From Tumebacillus avium (lineage in GTDB: Bacteria; Bacillota; Bacilli; Tumebacillales; Tumebacillaceae), in the NCBI RefSeq assembly GCF_002162355.1, contig NZ_CP021434.1, positions 5,138,001-5,202,000 of the forward strand: 64,000 bases of DNA, written 5' to 3'. This document shows positions 44,654 through 52,474 of the stretch, piece after piece; positions within the stretch are counted from its first letter, which is position 1, and each line of letters opens with the position of its first letter. The position numbers and the translations under genes were made by a program. The notes under the pieces are model-generated. The model made no database searches. It was not told the origin of the DNA and saw nothing but the letters and a program-made list of their open reading frames with translations.

Positions 44654-45832
44654 ATGAAATCAATTCAAACGGACGTCTGCATCGCAGGCGGCGGACCGGC
44701 CGGGATGCTGCTGGGACTTTTGCTTGCCAAGCAAGGCGTAAACGTGCTGGTGCTGGAGATGCACAAACAGTTCGAGCGCGAATTTCGCGGCGAGGTGCTG
44801 CAAACGCGGTTCGTGCAGATGATGCAGCAGCTCGGCTTGTGGTCCGAATTGGAACAGCAGACGCACGTTCGCCTGGCTGCTCATGATTACTATCGCGGGG
44901 AAGAACGAATCGCCCGCGTGGAGTTTGCCGATCTGAACGCGGAAGTGCCGTTTGCAGCGTGGATGCCTCAACCGGTGCTGCTTGGGTATCTGCAGGAAAA
45001 AGCGCAGGCCTATCCGTCATTTTCGATGTGGTTTGACGCGCAGGTGAAAGAGCTGCTCCAAGACGACACCGGGTATAACGGGGTGCTCGTGGAACATGCG
45101 GGCGAACAGGTGGAAGTGCGGGCCCGCGTGACGATCGGTGCCGATGGGCGATTCTCAACGATCCGCCGCCTCGGCGGGTTCGAGTATGAATACGAACACC
45201 ATGAGAGCGACTACCTCTGGTTCATCTGCAACATGCCTTCCGACTGGCCGGCCTCAATCCGTCTCGTGATGACAGAGCAGCGCAACTACATCCTCTTCCC
45301 TCGCTACCCCGATCAACTGCAAGCGGGCATCATGCTGCCGAAAGGGCAGTGGAAACAGATCACCGAGCGGGGCGTAGACGCACTGCGGGAGGAACTGCGG
45401 GCAGCCACCCCAGCGCTGGCCGATTTCGCCGAGACCTTGAGCGACTTCAAACCGTTTCATCTGCTGCAAGCCCGCCAGCATTTTGTCAAAGAGTGGGCCC
45501 AAGACGGTCTGCTGCTGATCGGCGACGCCGCGCACTGTGCCCTGCCAGCCGGAGCGGTCGGCGTATCGCTTGCCGCAGCAACCGCTATCCTCGCCGCGCA
45601 AGTGATCACCGAAGCGCTTGCAGCAGGCGATGTTTCGAAAGAGCGTTTGAGCCGCTTGCAGCAGCAGCGCGAAGCCGAAGTGCGCGAGATCCACCAGACC
45701 CAATGGCGCATGGGCGGACGTCCCCCGCAACCGGGTAGCGGCAAGCAGCCTTTGCCCAATTTTGCGGCCGGGTTGAAAAAAGTCTTCGTGATGGAGAAGG
45801 CTCTGCCGGTGCAAAGTGGATATACTTTCTAG
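44654..45832 (+). CDS. FAD-dependent monooxygenase (PHBH/UbiH type)
   Basis: A 392-residue class A flavin monooxygenase. The Rossmann loop GGGPAG is at 13-18, the GADGRFSTIRR (DG) motif near 160, and the second FAD motif LLIGDAAHC near 288. Such enzymes hydroxylate aromatic rings using NAD(P)H and O2; the substrate is unknown. ATG 44654 has GGAGG eight bases upstream, so the GTG at 44645 is rejected. A deleted paralogue 2 kb upstream shows there were once two copies. Confidence 0.92.
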   Translation: MKSIQTDVCIAGGGPAGMLLGLLLAKQGVNVLVLEMHKQFEREFRGEVLQTRFVQMMQQLGLWSELEQQTHVRLAAHDYYRGEERIARVEFADLNAEVPFAAWMPQPVLLGYLQEKAQAYPSFSMWFDAQVKELLQDDTGYNGVLVEHAGEQVEVRARVTIGADGRFSTIRRLGGFEYEYEHHESDYLWFICNMPSDWPASIRLVMTEQRNYILFPRYPDQLQAGIMLPKGQWKQITERGVDALREELRAATPALADFAETLSDFKPFHLLQARQHFVKEWAQDGLLLIGDAAHCALPAGAVGVSLAAATAILAAQVITEALAAGDVSKERLSRLQQQREAEVREIHQTQWRMGGRPPQPGSGKQPLPNFAAGLKKVFVMEKALPVQSGYTF

Positions 45833-45859
45833 TGTAGTTGAAAAAGGAGGGTACATACA

Positions 45860-46687
45860 TTGCAAAACCGCATCGAGCTGCCAGCAGCCTTAGAACCCTA
45901 TCGCGGCGTGTTAGAGAAAACAACTCGTCCATTTCTTCAAATCAAAGCAACGAGTGGAACGACCTCCCTTCACCACAGCAAATTTGGCGGCCATCCCTAT
46001 CTCCCGAAGACCGCCGAGCATCCGAAAGATAAAAACGGCCAGCCGATGATGCTGTTGGCACAGCTTAATTTTGAAGAGCTCCCACACCTGGACCCCATGC
46101 CGAAACAGGGGATCTTGCAGATCTTCATCCCCTTTGCAGACAGTTTCTACGGCCTCGATTTCGACAATCAAATCGACCAAAAGAACTTCCGTACCGTGTA
46201 TTACTCAGACGTTGTTACCGACGAGTCGTCGCTTGTAACCGATTTTTCGTATCTGGATGACGTTGAAATTGGTCCCGTTCCTTTTTCCGGCGAATACACA
46301 CTTAGCTTCCAGTTACAAGCAGAGCCGGTCAGCATGAACGACTACCGTTTTGCGAGCCTCACCGACGACGCTATCAACTTCGAAGACGCTGTAGAAGTTG
46401 ACGGCGAAACGGTAGACATGTGGGACGTGTGCGCCGAACACCTCTCCGGGATCGGGCATAAAATCGGCGGCTATCCAGGCTTTAATCAGGAAGACCCTCG
46501 CGATGACGAAGGCGCATACTCCGGCTATGAGATCCTCCTGCTCCAAATCGACACCGACTACGATGAAGAAGAAGATGAAACTGACATCATGTGGGGCGAC
46601 TCCGGGGTGGCGAACTTTTTCATCAAGGAAGAGGATCTGCGGAACCTGGACTTCTCGAAGGTGTTATATAACTGGGATTGCTGTTAA
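45860..46687 (+). CDS. YwqG/DUF1963 family protein
   Basis: A 275-residue acidic cytoplasmic protein. KFGGHPYLPK near residue 42, MMLLAQLNFEELP, GILQIFI, KIGGYPGFNQEDPR and MWGDSGVANFFI are the conserved segments of the DUF1963/YwqG family. YwqG-type genes often sit with polymorphic-toxin or immunity loci; here it precedes a putative toxin gene by 70 bases, so an immunity or accessory role is possible but unproven. The TTG start has AAGGAGG nine bases upstream. Confidence 0.9.
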   Translation: MQNRIELPAALEPYRGVLEKTTRPFLQIKATSGTTSLHHSKFGGHPYLPKTAEHPKDKNGQPMMLLAQLNFEELPHLDPMPKQGILQIFIPFADSFYGLDFDNQIDQKNFRTVYYSDVVTDESSLVTDFSYLDDVEIGPVPFSGEYTLSFQLQAEPVSMNDYRFASLTDDAINFEDAVEVDGETVDMWDVCAEHLSGIGHKIGGYPGFNQEDPRDDEGAYSGYEILLLQIDTDYDEEEDETDIMWGDSGVANFFIKEEDLRNLDFSKVLYNWDCC

Positions 46688-46757
46688 ATTTCGTGACAGG
46701 AACCTGCAACTTCGTACCGAAATAGTAGGTACACATGACACAAGGAGATGGAGTCCG

Positions 46758-47840
46758 ATGCGCACCAGTCAGACCCGTGCGACTGCCAGATCAACAGCCC
46801 CTGAACAATCGAAACAGCTCAAGAAAGAGCCTGCCCAGTCTGCCGCGATCTTGCAAATGCAAAAAGCGTTCGGAAACCGTGCGACTATGCAGTATCTCCA
46901 GTCGAGAAGCACCGCCAAGCCGATCCAGCGCGATCTGGAGAGCGAAGAGTACAATACGGACAACGAAGACAACATCAAGAGCGCCAAAACATTTTTTGCA
47001 AACTACAACACGGCCGTTCAACGAGCCTATGAATATGTTCTCTCCGTCCCGAGTCTGGGAGCCTACGCGAACTTAGACGGGTATACCCAGCTCTGGATCA
47101 CCAAATGGAACAAATACCTCAACAATGAGAAGGTCGACCTGATGGCTGCCACGTTTGGATACGTGATCGAGTCGTTGGTGAGCACAGACGGTTCCACTTT
47201 TGTTCCATCTCCACCGGCCAATTGTACAGTCCTCACCCAGGTCACCTATGGCGGCACGCGTCCCGACCTCGTCCTGCGCCCAACGACAGGCGGAGGGGAC
47301 ATCGCCTGGCTCGACCTCACCGCTTCGAACAGCGCCGAGCATATCTATGACAAAGAGGGCTGGCGTGATAAGGTAGAGATCTTTGCCGAGGCGACGTATC
47401 CCTCCCTGAATCCCGGCTCCCTCTCCTTCATGAAGCAAAACAAAGACAACCTCGGCACGCTCGACCAAGAAGAAGTCAAAAAGCGTCTGGCCATCGCCCA
47501 AGAAGCCTATCGAGTCCGCAAAGCCGAATGGCTCGAACTAGGCCAAAACTTCACCTATACCACCCTGAAAGACGAAGTCGCCAAAGTCAAACCCCTCCCG
47601 GTACAAAAACTAGATGCCCGAGTCCGTCAAAATTTCATTCACCAACATCTCATGGAATACTTCGGCGCAGAGCTGGGCATCAAGATGGTCCCCAGCGTTT
47701 TGACCGCCTTAGGAGTCGACCCCAAAGGCTGGCATTTCACCACCGGCTTCAGCGTCAGCGAAAGCGCCGGCGAGTCCTGGCTCGTTGACCATCCATTGGC
47801 CGTGGAAACTGAGGATACGGAGATGAAAACAGAGGAGTAA
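46758..47840 (+). CDS. putative toxin/effector with eCIS-type GNRA motif
   Basis: A 360-residue protein. The first about 60 residues are Ser/Thr/Ala/Gln-rich and contain ILQMQKAFGNRATMQYLQS and KPIQR, the L-Q-x-x-x-G-N-R-A-x-x-x-L pattern found on cargo and DUF4157 proteins of extracellular contractile injection systems. The rest is a globular domain with GGTRPDLVL and IAWLDLTASNSAEHI, reminiscent of nuclease-fold toxin domains (Asp...D-x-T pair) but not assignable. No baseplate, sheath or tube genes are in the window. ATG 46758 has a GGAG site; the open frame upstream of it is non-coding. Confidence 0.6.
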   Translation: MRTSQTRATARSTAPEQSKQLKKEPAQSAAILQMQKAFGNRATMQYLQSRSTAKPIQRDLESEEYNTDNEDNIKSAKTFFANYNTAVQRAYEYVLSVPSLGAYANLDGYTQLWITKWNKYLNNEKVDLMAATFGYVIESLVSTDGSTFVPSPPANCTVLTQVTYGGTRPDLVLRPTTGGGDIAWLDLTASNSAEHIYDKEGWRDKVEIFAEATYPSLNPGSLSFMKQNKDNLGTLDQEEVKKRLAIAQEAYRVRKAEWLELGQNFTYTTLKDEVAKVKPLPVQKLDARVRQNFIHQHLMEYFGAELGIKMVPSVLTALGVDPKGWHFTTGFSVSESAGESWLVDHPLAVETEDTEMKTEE

Positions 47841-47843
47841 AAA

Positions 47844-47870
47844 GGAGCAGCTGTGAGCTGCTCCTTACTA
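47844..47870 (+). terminator. hairpin after the putative toxin gene
   Basis: AAGGAGCAGC pairs with GCTGCTCCTT around TGTGA; the following T run is poor, so termination is uncertain. It also precedes the convergent coiled-coil gene. Confidence 0.55.
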
Positions 47871-47884
47871 GTAGGATGGACGTT

Positions 47885-48415
47885 CTATGCGGACTGGCAT
47901 TGACAATTCGATGTGAGTCCCTCCACCCGTTCCACAGTAGCAGCGATCTGCCGGGCCATGCTCTCCGTATCGTCCAAAGCTTGCTGCACCGTGCCTCTCA
48001 AATTGTCAATAGAAGCAGACAAGCGCTCATCCACTTCCTGAATCTGTTTCGATAGCCGTTCATCCACTTCCCGAATCTGCTGTTCCAGCCCATCAATCCG
48101 TTTCGACAGCCGCTCGTCCACTTCCTGAATCTGCTTCGACAGCCGCTCATCCACTTCCTGAATCTGTTTCGACAGCCGCTCATCCACTTCCCGAATCTGT
48201 TTCGACAGCCGTTCGTCCACTTCCTGAATCTGTTTCGACAGCCGTTCGTCCACTTCCTGAATCTGTTTCGACAAGCGTTTCTCACTTGCTTGAACCGCGT
48301 TGTGCACAACATCATGCACGTACACTTTCATACGCTCTTCACTCTCACGAATGGCATCACGCACCGTGTTGCTTATCATACTCCCGATCTCCATAAGGAG
48401 CTTTTCATTCGTCAC
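47885..48415 (-). CDS. hendecad-repeat coiled-coil protein, 176 aa
   Basis: Unknown role. Residues about 40-140 consist of 11-residue repeats RLSKQIQEVDE (eight near-copies, one replaced by RIDGLEQQIREVDE), which form right-handed coiled coils. The ends are non-repetitive helices; the last residues are NCQCQSA. No membrane segment. GTG 48415 has GGGAGG eight bases upstream; the GTG three codons earlier overlaps it. The 33-bp DNA repeats are highly alike, so copy number can vary between strains. It could act as a spacer or an oligomerising tail. Confidence 0.75.
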   Translation of the reverse strand: MTNEKLLMEIGSMISNTVRDAIRESEERMKVYVHDVVHNAVQASEKRLSKQIQEVDERLSKQIQEVDERLSKQIREVDERLSKQIQEVDERLSKQIQEVDERLSKRIDGLEQQIREVDERLSKQIQEVDERLSASIDNLRGTVQQALDDTESMARQIAATVERVEGLTSNCQCQSA

Positions 48416-48544
48416 AGGCTGCACCTCCCATTTGTTGCTACTAGAGTAGCACTACATTGGAAGGTTAAACAATCACCCAAATAATAAACAACAAGAATCG
48501 GATAGTCACTCAACAAACACCTCTACAATTGCCATCCATTTTGC

Positions 48545-48880
48545 TTACTCAACAGCCTCCCAAGTAAACAAACCATCCTTCACTAAATAGACGTACCCGT
48601 GCCATTTTTCAAATTGCCCCCCTGGAACCTCCTGCAGCTTGCTTCTATCTTTGATAATCCACTTCTCATGCGCTTGAAACGTCTTGTCCACATCAAAAGT
48701 CACTTCAAGCGCAACAACCTCATCACTTTCCGTGACCGTCACCACTTTCAGATTGCCCCAACCTTGTGTTTGAGGAAATTCACGGTACAAATAATCCACC
48801 GGATCTTCTCGCGGGATCAAAAACAAAACAACAATGACAACAACCAGCAGACCCGCCAGTGCGAGTAGCCCTTTTTTCAC
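48545..48880 (-). CDS. hypothetical membrane-anchored protein, 111 aa
   Basis: Starts MKKGLLALAGLLVVVIVVLF, one helix, then LIPREDPVDYLYREFP and a beta-rich extracytoplasmic domain with VTVTESDEVVALEVTFDV. Not recognised. It follows the XRE-TPR regulator stop by 24 bases on the same strand, so it is probably cotranscribed with and perhaps linked to that regulator. GTG 48880 has GAGGTGG just upstream. Confidence 0.68.
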   Translation of the reverse strand: MKKGLLALAGLLVVVIVVLFLIPREDPVDYLYREFPQTQGWGNLKVVTVTESDEVVALEVTFDVDKTFQAHEKWIIKDRSKLQEVPGGQFEKWHGYVYLVKDGLFTWEAVE

Positions 48881-48904
48881 GGATACCACCTCATACCTAT
48901 CTTC

Positions 48905-50194
48905 TCACAAAATAATCCCTCGCGTTTGCAGTTGCCCCATCAAAAAACGGTGCAGCCGCTCCATCCCCTCAAACGCTTCCCGATCTTCCCCTCTACCACT
49001 CAGGAATCGGCATATCTCCAGCATGACCTTTTCAAACTCAGCGACCTTCCCATGTTGCTCAAAAATGTTGGCCGCATTCTCCAGATGCCGCATACCTCGC
49101 TGCTCATCCTTGCGATGAAAATAGACACTCGAGAAAACACGATGCACGTGCCCCACTACATGACTCGTATCCTGCAGACCCATCCTCGCTTTGTCAGCAT
49201 ACACCCACGCACCGTCGTACTCCCCATGCTCCAAACAGAGGAGAGCGGTATCGGCGTACACCTCCCCCGCCTTTGACTTACAGCCGTCCTGCTCGTACTG
49301 TTCAGCCATCTTCAGCAGTTTTTGCAGCGACCCCTGCCAATCGCCCGACTCCCGCTGAAGCAAGATCAATCGGCGTTGCACCTCCTGACGGTCTTCTTGA
49401 TTCGCCCCCTCTTCAAAAAGCCGGCATGCCTTCCCCGCATACTCTTCAGCCAGTTCAAACCTCTTCGCCCGGTCACAGAGCTCCGCCAAGCGTAGATACG
49501 TTCTCCCGCGATCTTCACCCTTCCCTTGATTAAGCAGCAAAGCCTCTTCATAATATTTCACCGCCTCTGCAGCCTTCCCAATTGTCTCGTGCAATGCGGC
49601 CAACTGTAGCAAAATCTTCGCCTGCACATCCGGGTCGATCTCTTCCTGTTTCCGCAACTCATCCCATGCCCGGTTGGTGTGATACAACGCGATTTGAAAT
49701 TCGCTCTTCAGCATCCCGACCTTCCCTAAATACAACAGGACAAGCACCAGCAGATGATCATCAACCCCGTTATTCACCATCTGATGCAACAGATTCAGCC
49801 CACTTTCCGCTTCCTCCACATTCCCCAGTCCAAGATGACAACGTACAAGTTCCAGCATCAAATTCTCTTTTGCGATCCGATGCTGCTCCACTTGCAACAG
49901 GCTTTCCAAAAGCGAGACCGCAGTCCCATACTCCTTCGCCCGCATCATCCCCATGGCCAACTTGTACTTACTCGTATACTCCATCTCCAGATCCACCTCT
50001 TTCAAAAGGTGTTCCAGCGCCACCTCCAGCCGGTTCGCCAGACCGACCAGCATTTTATAAGAAGGCCGTGCACGGTCGCTTTCGATTTGACTTATCATAC
50101 TAGCCGTGCAAATTCCTTTTGCAAGCTCGATTTGCGTCATGCCTTTTCGCAGTCGCAGTTCCCTAATTCGTTGTCCAAGGGACGATGTTGACAT
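48905..50194 (-). CDS. XRE-TPR (RRNPP-like) transcriptional regulator
   Basis: A 429-residue regulator. Residues about 5-65 form a Cro/C1 HTH (GQRIRELRLRKGMTQIELAKG, SMISQIESDRARPS). The remainder is about eight TPR-like helix pairs (GTAVSLLESLLQ, AAEAVKYYEEALLL, RFELAEEYAGKACRLFEEG). This is the layout of peptide-sensing RRNPP regulators. No secreted propeptide follows; the next gene is a small membrane protein. ATG 50194 (MSTSSLGQR) has GAAGGGAG eight bases upstream. The N-terminal 75 codons are duplicated at 61802-62038. Confidence 0.88.
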   Translation of the reverse strand: MSTSSLGQRIRELRLRKGMTQIELAKGICTASMISQIESDRARPSYKMLVGLANRLEVALEHLLKEVDLEMEYTSKYKLAMGMMRAKEYGTAVSLLESLLQVEQHRIAKENLMLELVRCHLGLGNVEEAESGLNLLHQMVNNGVDDHLLVLVLLYLGKVGMLKSEFQIALYHTNRAWDELRKQEEIDPDVQAKILLQLAALHETIGKAAEAVKYYEEALLLNQGKGEDRGRTYLRLAELCDRAKRFELAEEYAGKACRLFEEGANQEDRQEVQRRLILLQRESGDWQGSLQKLLKMAEQYEQDGCKSKAGEVYADTALLCLEHGEYDGAWVYADKARMGLQDTSHVVGHVHRVFSSVYFHRKDEQRGMRHLENAANIFEQHGKVAEFEKVMLEICRFLSGRGEDREAFEGMERLHRFLMGQLQTRGIIL

Positions 50195-50224
50195 CTCCGA
50201 CACTCCCTTCTGATCATTCCAGCA

Positions 50225-50337
50225 TGATTATAAGAGAGTGTTGTTGATTACATCAATTCTTAATGTAAAGTATAAAACTGTACAAGTTACAGAAATTTGT
50301 TATGATCATTGCCGATTTATGACTGTTTCTATATAAT
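50225..50337. promoter_or_regulatory. divergent promoters and TTGATTACATCAA palindrome
   Basis: Plus strand: TTGCCG (50309-50314), 17 bases, TATAAT (50332-50337), about 40 bases before the 427-residue regulator. Minus strand: TTGATG, 18 bases, TATAAT for the other regulator. The 13-base palindrome TTGAT-TAC-ATCAA (50244-50256) overlaps the minus-strand -35. All these are kept in the second copy near 62077-62159. Confidence 0.75.
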
Positions 50338-50375
50338 ATTCACCAAAATCTAATAATCGGGCGAGTGATATAGAT

Positions 50376-51659
50376 ATGCAGGAATCATTAGGTCAACGAA
50401 TCCGAAAGCTGCGAAAAGAGAGAAACCTATCACAAACCGACTTAGGCAATCTGGTCGGTGTGACAATCTCTTGGATCAGCACAATTGAGCAAGATCGAGC
50501 AATGCCATCTGCTGAACTTGTAAGCAAACTAGCAGACGCTCTCAAAATTCCGGTTCGAGAGCTTCTGCAAAATGAAGAGCAGCACATGGAGATCGTAAGC
50601 AGAATAAAACTCATCGAAGTACTTATAGAGAAACATCGAGCAGCAGATGCGGAAGAGATTATTAACGGTTTGTTGGATCAAACCGACCTTTCCGAGACAC
50701 AAAAACATACTCTTTCAATCCATCAAGCTGAAATTCGACTCCAACAAAAACGATTTGATGAAGCCCATAACATTCTTCGACCACTGATCGAACATCTTGA
50801 AGCGCTAAACTACCACGATGCATACATCATGGCCTGGATCTATAACATCCTTGGGAGTGTTCAATACTCGAAACAAAAGTACTACGAAGCCCACGCCAAC
50901 TACACAAGAGCAAACATTCTAATTAACCGATTCGTAGACTTCGACTTACTTGCTGCAAAGATCTCGTACAATGTTGCATTGGCTTTGCTCCGACTCGATA
51001 AATCACAAGAAGCAATCCCTTATCTTCAAGCAGCAGAGCGTTATTACGAGCAAACAAATGCTCTCACGAAACTGGCCGATACACTGTTTACTCGCGGCAT
51101 CGCTTATAAAAATGCCAAAGACTACGTGAAAGCTTCCGAGTGCTTTGATCAGACAAAGGCAATTTTGAACGTAATCGACCATGACCGTCTCTCCGTCATC
51201 GTCCAACACACTGTGGCTACAGAAATCACCGTTCGTGAAAATCCAACCCAAGCACTGAGCGAGTTAGAAATCTGCCTTAACAAAGTACGAGACCTAAAAG
51301 ACCATCCACGGCAAATACTCGTCCACGCTAAAATCGCCTATGTCCAAATGGAACTCAACAATTTTCAAAACGCCAGTACTCACATTGAGCAAGCTGAGAA
51401 CCTAATCTCCGACCACGCGGTTCAAGATACTCCTGAAGTAGCCGAATTTTTCAGAATAAAATCAATATACTATTTCCGAACAAACAACTACACTCAATCT
51501 GTAAAATGTGCCTACTACGCCGCAGCTGAATTTGATAAAATGCAATTAAGAAAGGATAAGGCACGCTCCCTGCAAGTAGCGATCCTTTCCTATAAAGCAA
51601 TGGGAGAGTTTGAGAAGGCTCTTACGTTGGCGTTAGAGTGTAATCCCTACTTTAACTAG
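50376..51659 (+). CDS. XRE-TPR peptide-sensing regulator (RRNPP family) with adjacent propeptide
   Basis: A 427-residue regulator with an N-terminal HTH (GQRIRKLRKERNLSQTDLGN, ISWISTIEQDRAMPSAEL, residues 5-60) and a long TPR superhelix (KQKYYEAHANYTRA, SQEAIPYLQAAERYYEQ, AKDYVKASECFDQTKA). The architecture and length match PlcR/NprR/AimR-like receptors that bind a processed secreted peptide. The gene is followed after 11 bases by a 43-residue exported peptide gene, the usual cassette order. It diverges from another XRE-TPR gene. Codon use is AT-rich, unlike the first 40 kb, suggesting transfer. A close paralogue is at 62219. Confidence 0.9.
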   Translation: MQESLGQRIRKLRKERNLSQTDLGNLVGVTISWISTIEQDRAMPSAELVSKLADALKIPVRELLQNEEQHMEIVSRIKLIEVLIEKHRAADAEEIINGLLDQTDLSETQKHTLSIHQAEIRLQQKRFDEAHNILRPLIEHLEALNYHDAYIMAWIYNILGSVQYSKQKYYEAHANYTRANILINRFVDFDLLAAKISYNVALALLRLDKSQEAIPYLQAAERYYEQTNALTKLADTLFTRGIAYKNAKDYVKASECFDQTKAILNVIDHDRLSVIVQHTVATEITVRENPTQALSELEICLNKVRDLKDHPRQILVHAKIAYVQMELNNFQNASTHIEQAENLISDHAVQDTPEVAEFFRIKSIYYFRTNNYTQSVKCAYYAAAEFDKMQLRKDKARSLQVAILSYKAMGEFEKALTLALECNPYFN

Positions 51660-51670
51660 GAGATGAAGAT

Positions 51671-51802
51671 ATGAAAAAAGTATTTGCTGTTTCACTGCTT
51701 TTACTCGGAATTACATTTGGAATCATTGAAGCGAATGAAACTGCTGTAATCGCCTACGACGACCTTCCCGGACCGCATGCAATTTACGCAAATGGCAACT
51801 GA
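51671..51802 (+). CDS. secreted signalling propeptide, 43 aa (Phr/NprX-like)
   Basis: MKKVFAVSLLLLGITFGIIE followed by a short polar tail ending DDLPGPHAIYANGN. A basic N terminus plus a hydrophobic core form an export signal, and the C-terminal residues would be the mature pheromone after proteolysis. It starts 11 bases after the receptor stop with GGAGATGAAG as ribosome site. The paralogous locus encodes a peptide of the same length, 43 residues, sharing D-L-x-x-x-P-H-(A/S)-I. The mature peptide boundary is not known; the last 5-10 residues are the usual choice in this class. Confidence 0.82.
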   Translation: MKKVFAVSLLLLGITFGIIEANETAVIAYDDLPGPHAIYANGN

Positions 51803-51832
51803 GACCGATAAATTTATTCGGTCTTTTTTGTT
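51803..51832 (+). terminator. terminator after the propeptide gene
   Basis: AGACCGA pairs with TCGGTCT around an AT-rich loop, followed by TTTTTT, right after the stop. It closes the receptor-propeptide unit. The next 200 bases up to 52031 show only AT-rich DNA with no other feature seen. Confidence 0.85.
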
Positions 51833-52031
51833 GTCTTAAATCGACCAATCCACCTAGTCATACTTAAGCCCAACATGACTTTGGTGGATTTTCTTATCCC
51901 TCATGCAGTTTTATCAACAAAAATACACCTATTGACACATTTCACCAATTGGTATAGAAATGTAAACATACAATCATAAAACTCAACCTAAAAATTCTAT
52001 TCTAAATATACGAAGGGGGTGATCATGAAAA

Positions 52032-52457
52032 ATGCTCGATGTACTCAGTAGCAACTGGTTAAAATCAACAATGGCAGGATTGGCTTTTGCAACTATTGTA
52101 ACAATATTGTCTTCCGGATGCGGAGAACAAATAAAGATCGATTCTTCCCCAGGAAATACTTCGACAGTGCAACAAGATGTGTATGCTTCCATCACTCACA
52201 AAGTTACGGGTTCCGTGGCTACATTCCAAATAAGCTTCTTAGGAAATAGCATCAACAAGATCAATTCATCAGAAAAAATAACTGCGGAAGTTCTAAAAGA
52301 ACACTCCAATGAAAAAGTGCCTGTTCAGTTAGCCCAGGTAAGCAATACAGAGTACACTGCCGAAGCAACACTATCAAAGGGAACTTGGAATTTGACGCTT
52401 CATGTACAAAACGAAGGGAAGTTAACTTCATTTTCCGATACTTTTATTGTTGAATAG
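52032..52457 (+). CDS. lipoprotein, 141 aa, Ig-like/YtkA-like domain
   Basis: A hydrophobic N terminus ends in the lipobox LSSGC, so a lipoprotein is predicted. The mature part is a single beta-sandwich-like domain (YASITHKVTGSVATFQISFLG, KITAEVLKE, YTAEATLSKGTWNLTLHVQNEG), similar in pattern to YtkA-like copper/haem-associated or other extracellular Ig folds; no metal motif is seen. An 8-codon ORF starting at 52025 has the better-placed GGGGGTG site and overlaps this start, so the true start is uncertain. Confidence 0.72.
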   Translation: MLDVLSSNWLKSTMAGLAFATIVTILSSGCGEQIKIDSSPGNTSTVQQDVYASITHKVTGSVATFQISFLGNSINKINSSEKITAEVLKEHSNEKVPVQLAQVSNTEYTAEATLSKGTWNLTLHVQNEGKLTSFSDTFIVE

Positions 52458-52474
52458 AAAAAGGAGGCATCATA

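Noticed and set aside
46503..46757. N-terminal extension of the putative toxin ORF
   Set aside because: It overlaps the end of the DUF1963 gene in another frame; the ribosome site and the motif-bearing N terminus support ATG 46758.
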